NCBI GenBank assembly: GCA_963693285.1
Contig: OY848931.1
Span: forward strand, 4,878,079 to 4,942,078
Source: Xestospongia muta
Lineage: Eukaryota; Porifera; Demospongiae; Haplosclerida; Petrosiidae
Reading direction: 5' to 3'
DNA: 64,000 nucleotides
The translations under genes and the position numbers were made by a program. The notes below the pieces were generated by a model. That model was not told the DNA's origin. It saw only the letters and a list, made by a program, of their open reading frames with translations, and did not search any database. This document shows, piece after piece, positions 36,801-61,965 of this stretch; position 1 is the first letter of the stretch, and every line of letters starts with the position of its first letter.

Positions 36801-39800
36801 TATTTCCTTGAGATCCTGGTTTTCCATCACGACCTGGTTCTCCATTATCACCTTGGTAGCCTTTTGGTCCCATATCTCCTTTATCTCCTGGACCACCTTT
36901 TACTCCAGGTATGCCCTATACAGGTACCAGCTTTAAATTATCATTTCAAACTTAAGTTAACATACTGGACTTCCACGTGAACCATTAATTCCTTGTGGAC
37001 CTCTGCCCCCTAATGGTCCAGCTGGACCCTATGCCAAAGGAATAACAAACTCTATTAATAATGATTAAGATACCATTTTTCCTTGTCCACCTTTTTTTCC
37101 TATCATTCCTGGATCACCTTTCATTCCTTTCTCTCCTTTAAGTCCCTTGCAATAAATAGAAAATTATGATGTGTGATAGTAATATGTGTACACAGTTTAC
37201 ACAAGAGATAAAATATAAGAGAAAGTAAATTATTAATAACTTGGATTGATACCTTAAAGCATTTTAAAAATAGGATTGAATCTTTAGGGAAAACATTAAC
37301 ATTGTGTATCTTACCTTTATTCCACTTGTTCCAGGTGGTCCTACATCACCCTTCATTCCCTTTAAACCAGAATGACCTTTAGCTCCAATTTGACCCTAGC
37401 AATCAACTCAATTTTCTATGTAAACTAAATAAAGTACTTCAACTTACAGAAATTCCAATGTTACCAAACTTCCCATCATTACCATGATCTCCTGGTTCTC
37501 CTTTGAAACCATTAGATCCAACTGGTCCCTGTTATTATATAATGTAATAACAGACAACTAACTACTCATTACTTTGTCTCCCTTAAAACCTTTTGATCCT
37601 ATTGAACCAATATTACCAAGATCACCTTTAGTTCCCTACAAATAATTTATAACAAAACCCATATATAGATGTTTACATTTGATCCTTTAGTTCCTTTTTG
37701 ACCAAATTCTCCTTTTTGTCCTTTAGAACCATTCACACCCTATTAAAATACTATCTTGACACACTTGAGATAATTGACTTGTCTAACTTTCATTCCTTTT
37801 ACTCCTTTGTCTCCAATTGGTCCATGTGGACCAACATCACCATTAAATCCTTTAAATCCTTTAATACCCTTATAGTCAGAGTTAATACTTGTCAAATCTA
37901 ATAATTATCATCACTCACCTTCTGACCATCTGATCCTTTACTTCCATTATCTCCCTTAACCCCCTAGAAAATATATGTATTATGATACTCAATTGGACAC
38001 TGACCTTTAATCCTTTTAATCCAGTGTCACCTTTGTCACCAATATTACCTTTATTGCCTTTTTCACCTTTTGATCCCTATAATATCAACATAACTTAACA
38101 TTCCAGCTATAATACATGTATACCATGTCACCAGGATCCCCCTTGTTTCCCTTTGACCCTTTATCACCTTTTTCACCAACTACACCAATTGTCCCCTATA
38201 AATGTAATAATAAAATAGCCATTGATCTTATATACGTACATTTGGTCCAGGAGGTCCAATGTTACCCTTATGTCCTTTATCTCCAAGATCTCCTTTATTA
38301 CCTTTTTCTCCAATCATACCATTGTCTCCAAGAATTCCTTTAATGCCTTTTGTCCCTTTTAATCCTGTCATCCCAGAAAGACCTTGTTCTCCTTTGATTC
38401 CTTGTGGTCCTTTATCACCATCTTGTCCCTTATTACCAGGAAGTCCCTAGTTCAGAAATATATTAACTCATAATGTACACCAATTATTACTAATTTACAA
38501 GAGATCCATTTTGACCTGGAAGTCCTATGATTCCTTTCTCACCAGTGTCTCCTTTAATACCATCATCACCCTACACACACACACACAAAATAAAGATGAA
38601 ATACCCATATTAAGAAAATAATGATAGTTGTATCAACAGATAACATACAGGTATTCCTTTGTCTCCTTTTGTACCAGATGGTCCAGTCATTCCAGGAGGA
38701 CCCTACATCATTCTTGTATAAAGATGTTATCACATACTAACCAATATTACTGGTAGTCCTTGTCCTCCTTGGTGACCTGGTACACCATCAATACCTGATG
38801 GTCCCATATGTCCTTTTGTACCCTAATATTGAAATTATATTATTAAATATCACATTATGATATTATCAACCCTTGGTCCTGTCAATCCTTGTGTTCCAGA
38901 TGACCCCAAAGTTCCATTACTACCATTTGATCCTGGTACTCCCTAATTGCAGAGAATTCACAGATGTTGAAAATACAGAAATACTTACGGCTGTTCCACG
39001 TGGTCCATGACGTCCAGTCTTTCCTTTGTTACCAAATTCTCCTTTGTCTCCTTTTAAACCATTTGTACCATTGTCTCCTTTCATTCCTTTAATTCCTTTC
39101 ATTCCTTTTGTCCCATTCAGTCCTATCATTCCGACAGAACCCTTTCCTCCCTTGATTCCTTTCATTCCTTTAACACCATCTTGTCCCTTATTTCCAGGAA
39201 GTCCCTAGTTCAGAAATATATTAACTCATAATGTACACCAATTATTACTAATTTACAAGAGATCCATTTTGACCTGGAAGTCCTATGATTCCTTTCTCAC
39301 CAGTGTCTCCTTTAATACCATCATCACCCTACACACACACAAACACACAAAATAAAGATGAAATAACCCATATTAAGAAAATAATGATAGTTGTATCAAC
39401 AGATAACATACAGGTATTCCTTTGTCTCCTTTTGTACCAGATGGTCCAGTCATTCCAGGAGGACCCTACATCATTCTTGTATAAAGATGTTATCACATAC
39501 TAACCAATATTACTGGTAGTCCTTGTCCTCCTTGGTGACCTGGTACACCATCAATACCTGATGGTCCCATATGTCCTTTTGTACCCTAATATTGAAATTA
39601 TATTATTAAATATCACATTATGTTATTATCAACCCTTGGTCCTGTCAATCCTTGTGTTCCAGGTGACCCCAAAGTTCCATTACTACCATTTGATCCTGGT
39701 ATTCCCTAATTGCAAAGAATTCACAGTTGTTCATAATACAGAAATACTTACGGCTGTTCCATGTGGTCCAGGACGTCCAGTTTTTCCTTTGTTACCAAAT

Positions 39801-42800
39801 TCTCCTTTGTCTCCTTTTAAACCATTTGTACCATTGTCTCCTTTAATTCCTTTAATTCCATTCATTCCTTTTGTCCCATTCAGTCCTATCATTCCGACAG
39901 AACCCTTTCCTCCCTTGATTCCTTTCATTCCTTTAACACCATCTTGTCCCTTATTTCCAGGAAGTCCCTAGTTCAGAAAGATATTAACTCATAGTGTACA
40001 CCAATTATTACTAATTTACAAGAGATCCATTTTGACCTGGAAGTCCTATGATTCCTTTCTCACCAGTGTCTCCTTTAATACCATCATCACCCTACACACA
40101 CACAAACACACAAAATAAAGATGAAATAACCCATATTAAGAAAATATTGATAGTTGTATCAACAGATAACATACAGGTATTCCTTTGTCTCCTTTTGTAC
40201 CAGATGGTCCAGTCATTCCAGGAGGACCCTACATCATTCTTGTATAAAGATGTTATCACATACTAACCAATATTACTGGTAGTCCTTGTCCTCCTTGGTG
40301 ACCTGGTACACCATCAATACCTGATGGTCCCATATGTCCTTTTGTACCCTAATATTGAAATTATATTATTAAATATCACATTATGTTATTATCAACCCTT
40401 GGTCCTGTCAATCCTTGTGTTCCAGGTGATCCCAAAGTTCCATTACTACCATTTGATCCTGGTACTCCCTAATTGCAGAGAATTCACAGATGTTCATGAT
40501 ACAGAAATACTTACGGCTGTTCCATGTGGTCCCCGACGTCCCGTCTCTCCTTTGTTACCAAATTCTCCTTTGTCTCCTTTCAAACCATTTGTACCATTGT
40601 CTCCTTTAATTCCTTTAATTCCATTCATTCCTTTTGTCCCATTCAGTCCTATCATTCCGACAGAACCCTTTCCTCCCTTGATTCCTTTCATTCCTTTAAC
40701 ACCATCTTGTCCCTTATTACCAGGAAGTCCCTAGTTCAGAAAGATATTAACTCATAATGTACACCAATTATTACTAATTTACAAGAGATCCATTTTGACC
40801 TGGAAGTCCTATGATTCCTTTCTCACCAGTGTCTCCTTTAATACCATCATCACCCTACACACACACACACACAAACACACAAAATAAAGATGAAATAACC
40901 CATATTAAGAAAATAATGATAGTTGTATCAACAGATAACATACAGGTATTCCTTTGTCTCCTTTTGTACCAGATGGTCCAGTCATTCCAGGAGGACCCTA
41001 CATCATTCTTGTATAAAGATGTTATCACATACTAACCAATATTACTGGTAGTCCTTGTCCTCCTTGGTGACCTGGTACACCATCAATACCTGATGGTCCC
41101 ATATGTCCTTTTGTACCCTAATATTGAAATTATATTAATTAATATCACATTATGTTATTATCAACCCTTGGTCCTGTCAATCCTTGTGCTCCAGGTGATC
41201 CCAAAGTTCCATTACTACCATTTGATCCTGGTATTCCCTAATTGCAAAAAATTCACAGATGTTCATAATACAGAAATACTTACGGCTGTTCCATGTGGTC
41301 CCTGACGTCCAGTTTTTCCTTTGTTACCAAATTCTCCTTTGTCTCCTTTTAAACCATTTGTACCATTGTCTCCTTTAATTCCTTTAATTCCATTCATTCC
41401 TTTTGTCCCATTCAGTCCTATCATTCCGACAGAACCCTTTCCTCCCTTGATTCCTTTCATTCCTTTATCACCATCTTGTCCCTTATTACCAGGAAGTCCC
41501 TAGTTCAGAAAGATATTAACTCATAATGTACACCAATTATTACTAATTTACAAGAGATCCATTTTGACCTGGAAGTCCTATGATTCCTTTCTCACCAGTG
41601 TCTCCTTTAATACCATCATCACCCTACACACACACAAACACACAAAATAAAGATGAAATAACCCATATTAAGAAAATAATGATAGTTGTATCAACAGATA
41701 ACATACAGGTATTCCTTTGTCTCCTTTTGTACCAGATGGTCCAGTCATTCCAGGAGGACCCTACATCATTCTTGTATAAAGATGTTATCACATACTAACC
41801 AATATTACTGGTAGTCCTTGTCCTCCTTGGTGACCTGGTACACCATCAATACCTGATGGTCCCATATGTCCTTTTGTACCCTAATATTGAAATTATATTA
41901 TTAAATATCACTTTATGTTATTATCAACCCTTGGTCCTGTCAATCCTTGTGTTCCAGATGACCCCAAAGTTCCATTACTACCATTTGATCCTGGTACTCC
42001 CTAATTGCAGAGAATTCACAGATGTTGAAAATACAGAAATACTTACGGCTGTTCCACGTGGTCCATGACGTCCAGTCTTTCCTTTGTTACCAAATTCTCC
42101 TTTGTCTCCTTTTAAACCATTTGTACCATTGTCTCCTTTAATTCCTTTAATTCCTTTCATTCCTTTTGTCCCATTCAGTCCTATCATTCCGACAGAACCC
42201 TTTCCTCCCTTGATTCCTTTCATTCCTTTAACACCATCTTGTCCCTTATTTCCAGGAAGTCCCTAGTTCAGAAATATATTAACTCATAATGTACACCAAT
42301 TATTACTAATTTACAAGAGATCCATTTTGACCTGGAAGTCCTATGATTCCTTTCTCACCAGTGTCTCCTTTTATACCATCATCACCCTACACACACACAA
42401 ACACACAAAATAAAGATGAAATAACCCATATTGAGAAAATTATGATAGTTGTATCAACAGATAACATACAGGTATTCCTTTGTCTCCTTTTGCACCAGAT
42501 GGTCCAGTCATTCCAGGAGGACCCTACATCATTCTTGTATAAAGATGTTATCACATACTAACCAATATTACTGGTAGTCCTTGTCCTCCTTGGTGACCTG
42601 GTACACCATCAATACCTGATGGTCCCATATGTCCTTTTGTACCCTAATATTGAAATTATATTATTAAATATCACATTATGTTATTATCAACCCTTGGTCC
42701 TGTCAATCCTTGTGTTCCAGGTGATCCCAAAATTCCATTACTACCATTTGATCCTGGTACTCCCTAATTGCAGAGAATTCACAGATGTTCATAATACAGA

Positions 42801-44712
42801 AATACTTACGGCTGTTCCATGTGGTCCATGAGGTCCAGTCTTTCCTTTGTCACCAAATTCTCCTTTGTCTCCCTTAAAACCATTTGTACCATTGTCTCCT
42901 TTAATTCCTTTAATTCCATTCATTCCTTTTGTCCCATCCAGTCCTATCATTCCGACAGAACCCTTTCCTCCCTTGATTCCTTTCATTCCTTTAACACCAT
43001 CTTGTCCCTTATTACCAGGAAGACCCTTACAACAAGAATAATAATAACATATATATTTTCTGATTATACTCACAAGTATCCCTCTGTTACCAGGAAAACC
43101 AGTAGGCCCCTTCTCACCATCATCACCTATCATACCATCATCACCCTATATTTGGATGGTAGTAGATCAGATAAGTGGCTAGTAGGTATCATATGTACCT
43201 TGTCTCCTTTTGGTCCAATACTACCTTTAGCTCCTTTTGCACCTGCAAGACCCTACATAACACAAAGAATTAAAAACAGTCATAACAAAACTAAAACATA
43301 CAGGTTTTCCCTGTCGTCCTAGATGACCTGGTATACCATCAGTTCCATTTGGACCTCTTATTCCAGGTTTTCCCTGTTGAAATTATAATTAATATAATAA
43401 TTGTCAGAACATACTGCTTCGCCTATTTCTCCTTTCATTCCAGGACCTCCTACATGTCCTCTTATACCTTTATCTCCAGATAGACCCTATAATGAGATAA
43501 GAGGATTGATTTAATTAAGTGAATAATAATTTACTTTTAGTCCAGGATCTCCATTCATTCCTTTCAAACCAATCTCACCTTTCTTTCCGACACATCCCTA
43601 GAAATGATCATTTTTAACCAGTAATTTTAACATGATAACCTCACTTTGGGTCCTGTACTACCATTTTTCCCTTCATAGCCTGGTATTCCTTGATCACCAA
43701 GGAGCCCATTATCACCCTAAAACAATAATAGATATAACAGTTTATTTTACAAATGAAATCACAATAAAACAAACCTTTGGCCCAACATAACCTGGTGGTC
43801 CAGGACAACCCTCCTTTCTCTAAAAATATTAAGATAAATGAATCTAGTTAATTCTATTAACCTGACATTGAACTCGAATTTTGATCCTCTATAAAAACAA
43901 AATAAAAAGTAAATAAACAACAGTCACTGTATCAGGACTAACTGGACAATCCTTAATTGCTAATGTTTTGATAGTTGACAATATCATCTCAGATACCTGG
44001 AGTAAAAACAATATAATAAGTATATACAATAGCTAACTATAAAAATACCATTGGCATTGAAGAAGGAGATGCTGTTTGAAATATTGTAACATTTCTAGTT
44101 GTATTAGCCCCATATAGCAAGTTTGGTAGATCAGCAGAAATGATTTGATAGCAGTCAGCATAGACTGTAATTGTACCACCATATTTAATACTGAAGCCAA
44201 TGCTTAGATAATCATCCACTGATGCAGGGAGTTGAAATTTAATGGGTAATTGATCAAACAGTTGGAGACTCAAAATTTTGTTGTTCTGTGCGTCTTTCTC
44301 AATATCCACTTTGAGAATGTTGCCAGAATAGGAAGACCATTGAAGAAGATTACCACTGTAGTTACTGTCAATTTGACAGAAGAAAGCACAATTGCCAATT
44401 CTTTGGTTCAATGCAATCCAAGAATTGTCTTGAGCAATAAGAGTAAATGGACGAGACAGCTTAAATGCTTGACTTCCTCCAGGTCCTGGGACAATACTCA
44501 CACCATTGCCAATTCTACCTTGCAAATTTGTGAGCTCAAGCAGATTCAGTGACACTATGAATTATATAAACATGATAGTTTTATATACACAATGGACTAT
44601 TTTAAAAGTTAATCTTACCATCTTGGCACTGTGATAATGTGAAGCACGTTGATAGGATGAAAATTGCAGTGAAAGCACAACAATATAAACTCAGTGTCCT
44701 AGAAGATGCCAT
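24573..44712 (-). CDS. Long multiplexin-like collagen, copy A
   Basis: A multi-exon gene of 20.1 kb. Exon 1 (44619-44712) encodes a signal peptide ([20 protein letters not shown]...). Exon 2 (44049-44554) encodes a TSPN/LamG-like domain. Short linkers with Cys (IKDCP, RVQCQ) lead into dozens of Gly-X-Y exons, nearly all phase 0 and multiples of 9 nt (45, 54, 63, 72, 81, 216). The helix is interrupted by a 42-aa non-collagenous exon (34225-34350) and ends in an 85-aa C-terminal domain (24573-24830). The N-terminal LamG, interrupted helix and C-terminal module resemble collagens XV/XVIII, but no endostatin domain is present. The product is secreted into extracellular matrix. Two exon-cassette arrays (28822-33334 and 38447-43025) make it far longer than copy B; I estimate roughly 4,000 aa. 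Not every exon boundary was verified. Confidence 0.85.
28822..33334 (-). repeat. Collagen A cassette array 1 (~719 bp x 6)
   Basis: Seven copies of the long exon start (minus strand) at 33334, 32615, 31896, 31177, 30457, 29747 and 29028. Spacings are 719, 719, 719, 720, 710 and 719 bp. Between them lie four short exons, so each cassette codes 216+72+72+54+72 = 486 nt (162 aa, 54 triplets). Every exon is a multiple of 9 nt, so copies add triplets without breaking register. The introns are nearly identical too. The 710-bp interval reflects a 9-nt loss in the 54-nt exon (29912-29956). Copy B has just two long exons (starts 51930 and 51211), that is one cassette. Confidence 0.92.
34225..34350 (-). 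CDS. Collagen A internal non-collagenous exon
   Basis: An exon of 126 nt (42 aa), phase 0, beginning [10 protein letters not shown], with [16 protein letters not shown] and ending AAVQACP. It aligns with the C-terminal module (IFQNETQ..., TKSLYVYI), and the Asn-Glu-Thr is a glycosylation sequon in both. It is spliced in frame to collagen exons on both sides (upstream SFGLIVK, downstream DAIVVQGLP then GDRGLRGKP), so the gene continues through it. Confidence 0.75.
38447..43025 (-). repeat. Collagen A cassette array 2 (~763 bp x 6)
   Basis: Long exons (216 nt, e.g. 42810-43025, containing [19 protein letters not shown]) start at 43025, 42262, 41499, 40730, 39967 and 39204. The next related exon starts at 38446 and is converted at its 5' end only. 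Spacings are 763, 763, 769, 763 and 763, then 758. The 769 interval is due to extra CA repeats in an intron. Each cassette codes 216+72+81+54+72 = 495 nt (165 aa). The 81-nt exon ends in a non-Gly triplet (VIL), so each cassette carries one helix interruption. Copy B has a single cassette (58009 to 57244). Confidence 0.92.
44049..44712 (-). CDS. Collagen A first two exons: signal peptide and TSPN/LamG-like domain
   Basis: Exon 1 (94 nt) encodes a signal peptide and ends CQ-D. Exon 2 (506 nt) encodes ~169 aa with a laminin-G-like pattern: a [12 protein letters not shown] strand, [48 protein letters not shown] and the TSPN-style TVYADC. Several Asn sequons (NYS, NTT, NVT) are present. The hydrophobic residues and the conserved Cys fit the TSPN domain at the N-terminus of collagens XV/XVIII and several FACITs. 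Confidence 0.7.
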
Positions 44713-46290
44713 GAAACTTTAGACAGAAATTAGTTATAAATTCTTGAAACATCTACAATTTAAAATCAGAGTATACAAATGGACTTGCACTGCATTCTAT
44801 CAGAAATAATGAGGTTTGGACGAAAAATTGTTTATCAAGTCATAATATAAACATGGATTTGGTTAGGTAAACCACAAGGCAGCCTCCCTTTCTTCAAAGT
44901 AGGGACTATTATATAAGGCATTATGGTTAAAGTAACAGTACTAATGTAAAGATAATTGTCAAACATTACACACAAACACACGCATATATAGCATTATCAT
45001 ATTGATTACATATAGTCTCTCAAAGATTACAGGTAATATAAATACAAATCAGAGATTGTCGTGTATTGCAGTTACTAAAACAAGGACTGTACTGGACTGG
45101 ACTCATATTGAACTGGATGTGGATCTGAGAAAACTCTAAAATCAATATTGCAAAACAGACAAAACAATGCTAAACATAAGCCAAACACTTTGTAGAGTGG
45201 CCTACATTGATTTATTTAACATTAACTACAATATACTCTATACCATATACCAATTCATTGTTGTTTACCATTACAAGTCTATATCTTAGGATTTTAAGGG
45301 AATTCAGTAGACAAAGCTTTAGTGTGCTTTAGAAATGTCTTTATTATATAGATTATGACACAAATAGCAAACAAGGTCATGGATTTTAATTGTTCTGAAT
45401 TTTTGTGGATTTGACCACTTGTTTATGCCTTTCTTTTGTCTTATTTAGCAATAATCTGATATACAGTTTGTATAGAATGTGATATGTGTTAATTTTAGAA
45501 AATTTCCTAGTCCATTCCTTGTTTTAGACAATTTGAATATTTTCCTTTGATGTTATGACAAATATGAAGTATTTAGAGCTCAGGTGTTCATGAACATGAG
45601 GTATCTAATTTATTAATAGATTCCTCATGTTTTTTACTTTTTGTTTCTCATTAACATCAAAGAGAATTATTCAGAATTCTACTGAATCACTACACCTGAC
45701 TTGGACTAGTATATACTTGTTGTATCACTGGGCTGGCTTGGGTTGGCCTTGTGGTTCACAATTGTCTAAATTTGAGGTTTCTACAGGAAATAGTGGACTC
45801 AGATTTTGCCTTTGTCCTCTAATTCCTGTCTAGCCTATAAGATCGCTGGGCGATAATTGAGTATATAAATTGTGACAAAGTCTAAACAATTACATTTATT
45901 ATTAATTTTAGTTATTGTACATATTAGAATGTGATGGCATATGGAGGTGTGACTTTGCTGTGCTTGGGATTGAACCATAGAATAGATAGATTGCTCACTT
46001 CTTGCCATACTAATGCCATCACTTGTATTTTGTTATCTGTGATTATATACCATAACAAAAATAAGAAGCGCAAATCTTTTGATTTTGTCACAATTTACAC
46101 TCAATCATTCCTCAATCTATACCTTACTTTCTCTATTGTTATTAGCCTATTCAGGGATTAGCAATATTGTTACCAAGATAATTGTATCTGAAGTCATTGT
46201 CTTTTACACATACCTGTAAAAATGATTGTACATTATATACAAAAAATGTTTGATAGGATGAATTCTCATAAACAATGATTTATATCGTGA
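44713..46290. other. 5' flank of collagen A, duplicated; no gene seen
   Basis: No supported coding region. Nearly the whole stretch recurs upstream of collagen B (59697-61255), so it includes the duplicated collagen promoter. Part of it (around 46050-46170) recurs a third time, diverged, at 61717-61850. Confidence 0.65.
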
Positions 46291-46296
46291 AAATAC

Positions 46297-46410
46297 AAAT
46301 TAGAACAATTCCCCATAAACGTTTTGCACCAATTGCAATGTTTTCAGTTAAACAGACACTTTTGATAAAGTCTTTACAGAGCAAAGGAACAACTTCAACA
46401 TAACACATTT
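46297..46410 (-). pseudogene. Glycosyltransferase 3'-end fragment, block A
   Basis: The minus strand reads CYVEVVPLLCKDFIK, matching the C-terminus of the intact glycosyltransferase at 62 kb (CYVEIVPLLCKDFIK). A one-base deletion a little further on shifts the frame. Homology stops abruptly at about 46410, which marks the junction between blocks A and B. Confidence 0.8.
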
Positions 46411-46439
46411 AGCTTCCATTGAGGCTCAAGGTTTGTCAG

Positions 46440-46560
46440 AGTTAGTGAAGTAATCATTATTACAATAATTATTCTTAATTTCTGATAAAAATATCTAAGT
46501 ATTCACAGCTAGCATTGAGCACACCCCTCCGTGATCATCTGTTTAAGTTTTTTTAGACAT
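46440..46560 (+). pseudogene. Deletion scar of the POLR1D-like gene at the start of block B
   Basis: About 46460-46545 matches the promoter/5' region of the POLR1D-like gene (23165-23250: ttaatttctgataaaaatatc, cccctccgtgatc). From about 46556 (agacatgttatgtacaaatt) the sequence matches what follows that gene's stop (24363 onwards). The whole coding region and introns between them, ~1.1 kb, are absent. Confidence 0.8.
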
Positions 46561-46762
46561 GTTATGTACAAATTCATAGTTTATATTGAAAATAAGATAT
46601 TTTGGACATTGACAGTTAATGTTATGGGAATTGACTATATTAGTATTACATTGTTTGGTCTGATTGATTGATTATAACTTACATAGTAAATGATATGAAT
46701 TATTAATTAACCTAACAATAATTCATATAAATTAATAGAACGAGTATTACTTGTTTAGAATA

Positions 46763-59696
<12,934 letters not shown>

Positions 59697-61255
59697 GAAA
59701 CTTTAGACAGAAATTAGTTATAAATTCTTGAAACATCTACAACTTAAAATCAGAGTATACAAATGGACTTGCACTGCATTCTATCAGAAATAATGAGGTT
59801 TGGACGAGAAATTGTTTATCAAGTCATAATATAAACAAGGGTTTGGTTAGGTATACCACAAGGCAGCCTCCCTTTCTTCATACAAAGTAGGGACTATTAT
59901 ATAAGGCATTATGGTTAAAGTAATAGTGTTGATGTAAAGATAATTGTCAAACATTACGCATCACAAACACACACATATATATAGTATTATCATATTGATT
60001 ACATATAGTCTCTCAAAGATTACAGGTAATATAAATACAAATCAGAGACTGTCGTGTATTGCAGTTACTAAAACAAGGACTGGACTGGACTCATATTGAA
60101 CTGGATGTAGATCTGAGAAAACTCTAAAATTAATATTGCAAAACAGACAAAACAATACCAAACATAAGCCAAACACTTTGTAGAGTGGCCTACATTGATT
60201 TATTTAACATTAACTACAATATACTCTATACCATATACCAATTCATTGTTGTTTACCATTACAAGTCTATATCTTAGGATTTTAAGGGAATTCAGTAGAC
60301 AAAGCTTTAGTGTGCTTTAGAAATGTCTTTATTATATAGATTATGACACAAATAGCAAACAAGGTCATGGATTTTAATTGTTCTAAATTTTTATGGGTTT
60401 GACCACTTGTTTTTGCCTTTCCTTTGTCTTATTTAGCAATAATCTGATATACAGTTTGTATAGAATGTGACATGTGTTAATTTTAGAACATTTTCCTAGT
60501 CCATTCCTTGTTTTAGACAATTTGAATATTTTCTTTTGATGTTATGACAAATATGAAGTATTTAGAGCTCAGATGTTCATGAACATGAGGTATCTAATTT
60601 ATTAATAGATTCCTCATGTTTTTTTTATTTTATGTTTAATAACATCAAAGAGAATTATTCAGAATTCTACTGAATCACCACATCTGAATTGGATTAGTAC
60701 TTGTTGTATCACTGGGCTGGTTTGGGTTGGCCTTGTGGCTCACAATTGTCCAAATTTGAGGTTTCTACAGAAAATAGTGCACTCAGATTTTGCCTTTGTC
60801 CTCTAATTCCTGTCTAGCCTATTAGATTGCTGGGCAATGATTGAGTATATGTAAATTGTGACAAAGTCTAAACAATTACATTTATTATTATTTTTTTATT
60901 GTATATATTACAATGTAATGGCATATGGAGGTGTGACTTTGCTGTGCTTAGGATTGAACCAGATAGATTACTCACTTCTTGCCATACTAATGCCATCACT
61001 TGTATTTTGTTATCTGTGATTACCATAACAAAAATAAGAAGCGCAAATCTTTTGATTTTGTCACAATTTACACACAATCATTGCCCTTACTTTCTCTATT
61101 GTTATTAGCCTGTTTAGGCATTAGCAATATTGTTACCAAGATAATTGTATCTGAAGTCATTGTCTTTTACACATACCTGTAAAAATGATTGTACATTATA
61201 TACAAAAAATGTTTGATAGGATGAATTCACATAAACAATGATTTATATCATGAAA
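59697..61255. other. 5' flank of collagen B, duplicated; no gene seen
   Basis: Matches 44713-46290 with small indels. There is no supported coding region. Confidence 0.65.
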
Positions 61256-61261
61256 ATACAA

Positions 61262-61410
61262 ATTAGAACAATTCCCATTAAACATTTTGCAACAATTGCA
61301 ATGTTTTCAGTTAAACAGACACTTTTGATAAAGTCTTGACAGAGCAAAGGAACAACTTCAACATAACACCAAATGTTGCAGACGTTAATGCTTACAATTT
61401 ATTTATGGTG
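61262..61410 (-). pseudogene. Glycosyltransferase 3'-end fragment, block B
   Basis: Homologous to the 3' end of the intact gene (about 61975-62125) and to the block-A fragment at 46297. It extends ~30 bp further into the gene (ccaaatgttgcagacgttaa versus ccaaatattgtagattatca) than the block-A copy does. It is frameshifted and truncated. Confidence 0.75.
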
Positions 61411-61716
61411 ATACATGTCTTCCCTCAAATACTTTTAATCCACATGTTGTATCATAATTATAATTATCTACCTATCAGTTAATTGTTCCGCTAATTATGT
61501 TATCATTACCTTTCTGTGATTAGAATGTGGAACAATCTACCACTAGAAGTATTAGGAAATTCAAATCATTTTCTCTATATTTATCTAAATACTTCATGCC
61601 TTAATATAATCTTAGTCAGGTGGCTTGACATGCATGGACAACACTCAAACTTTTGTTTATCTTTACATCTTTCTCATTATCCATTTTGAGGGTATTGTCA
61701 GAATATAAGAAGACCA

Positions 61717-61850
61717 GTGAAGACCCTAACAAAAATAACAAATGAAGATCTTTGCATAGATTTTGTTACAATTTATACTCAATTATTGCCCAATCTAGTA
61801 TCTTGCTTTCTTTATAAACGTGTTATCAGCATGATAGGTATGTCTTGTGA
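61717..61850. repeat. Third, diverged copy of the glycosyltransferase 3' flank
   Basis: Resembles 61020-61140 and 46050-46170 (ataacaaaaataa..., attttgt(c/t)acaattta(c/t)ac, caatcattgccc versus caattattgccc). With the adjacent gene it is the intact parent-like copy of the 3' flank seen in both blocks. The rest of 61411-61965 has no gene that I can support. Confidence 0.6.
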
Positions 61851-61965
61851 TATAGTTAGAGTATCAATTCTTATAAACAAATGTGAATGCAAAATGCAAA
61901 AATAATTTTGATAAAGTGAATTTACATAAACAGTACCTTTGACTTAAAATCCGAAAACAATAATT

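Larger units (their letters stand above)
23160..46410. repeat. Segmental duplication, block A
   Basis: This block holds the POLR1D-like gene, collagen A, its ~1.6-kb upstream flank and a broken glycosyltransferase 3' end. The same order recurs in 46440-61410. The flanks 24363-24572 and 46556-46762 match almost base for base, as do 44713-46290 and 59697-61255. Confidence 0.85.

Noticed and set aside
28822..43025. CRISPR-like or satellite explanation for the regular arrays
   Set aside because: The units are 700-770 bp, contain correctly spliced coding exons and keep reading frame; there are no short direct repeats with unique spacers.
28850..43322. Many plus-strand Pro/Ser-rich open frames ([12 protein letters not shown]) across the collagen genes
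   Set aside because: They are antisense shadows of Gly-X-Y exons (GGN codons read in reverse give Pro/Ser), and they run across the minus-strand splice sites.
24573..44712. Two separate collagen genes meeting at ~34.2 kb
   Set aside because: The non-collagenous exon has good acceptor and donor sites and joins in phase 0 to collagen exons on both sides, with no stop or signal peptide there. The same arrangement is kept in copy B.
45627..46161. Small frames upstream of collagen A
   Set aside because: The equivalent positions in block B (60.6-61.2 kb) have indels that break the frames, so they are not conserved as proteins.
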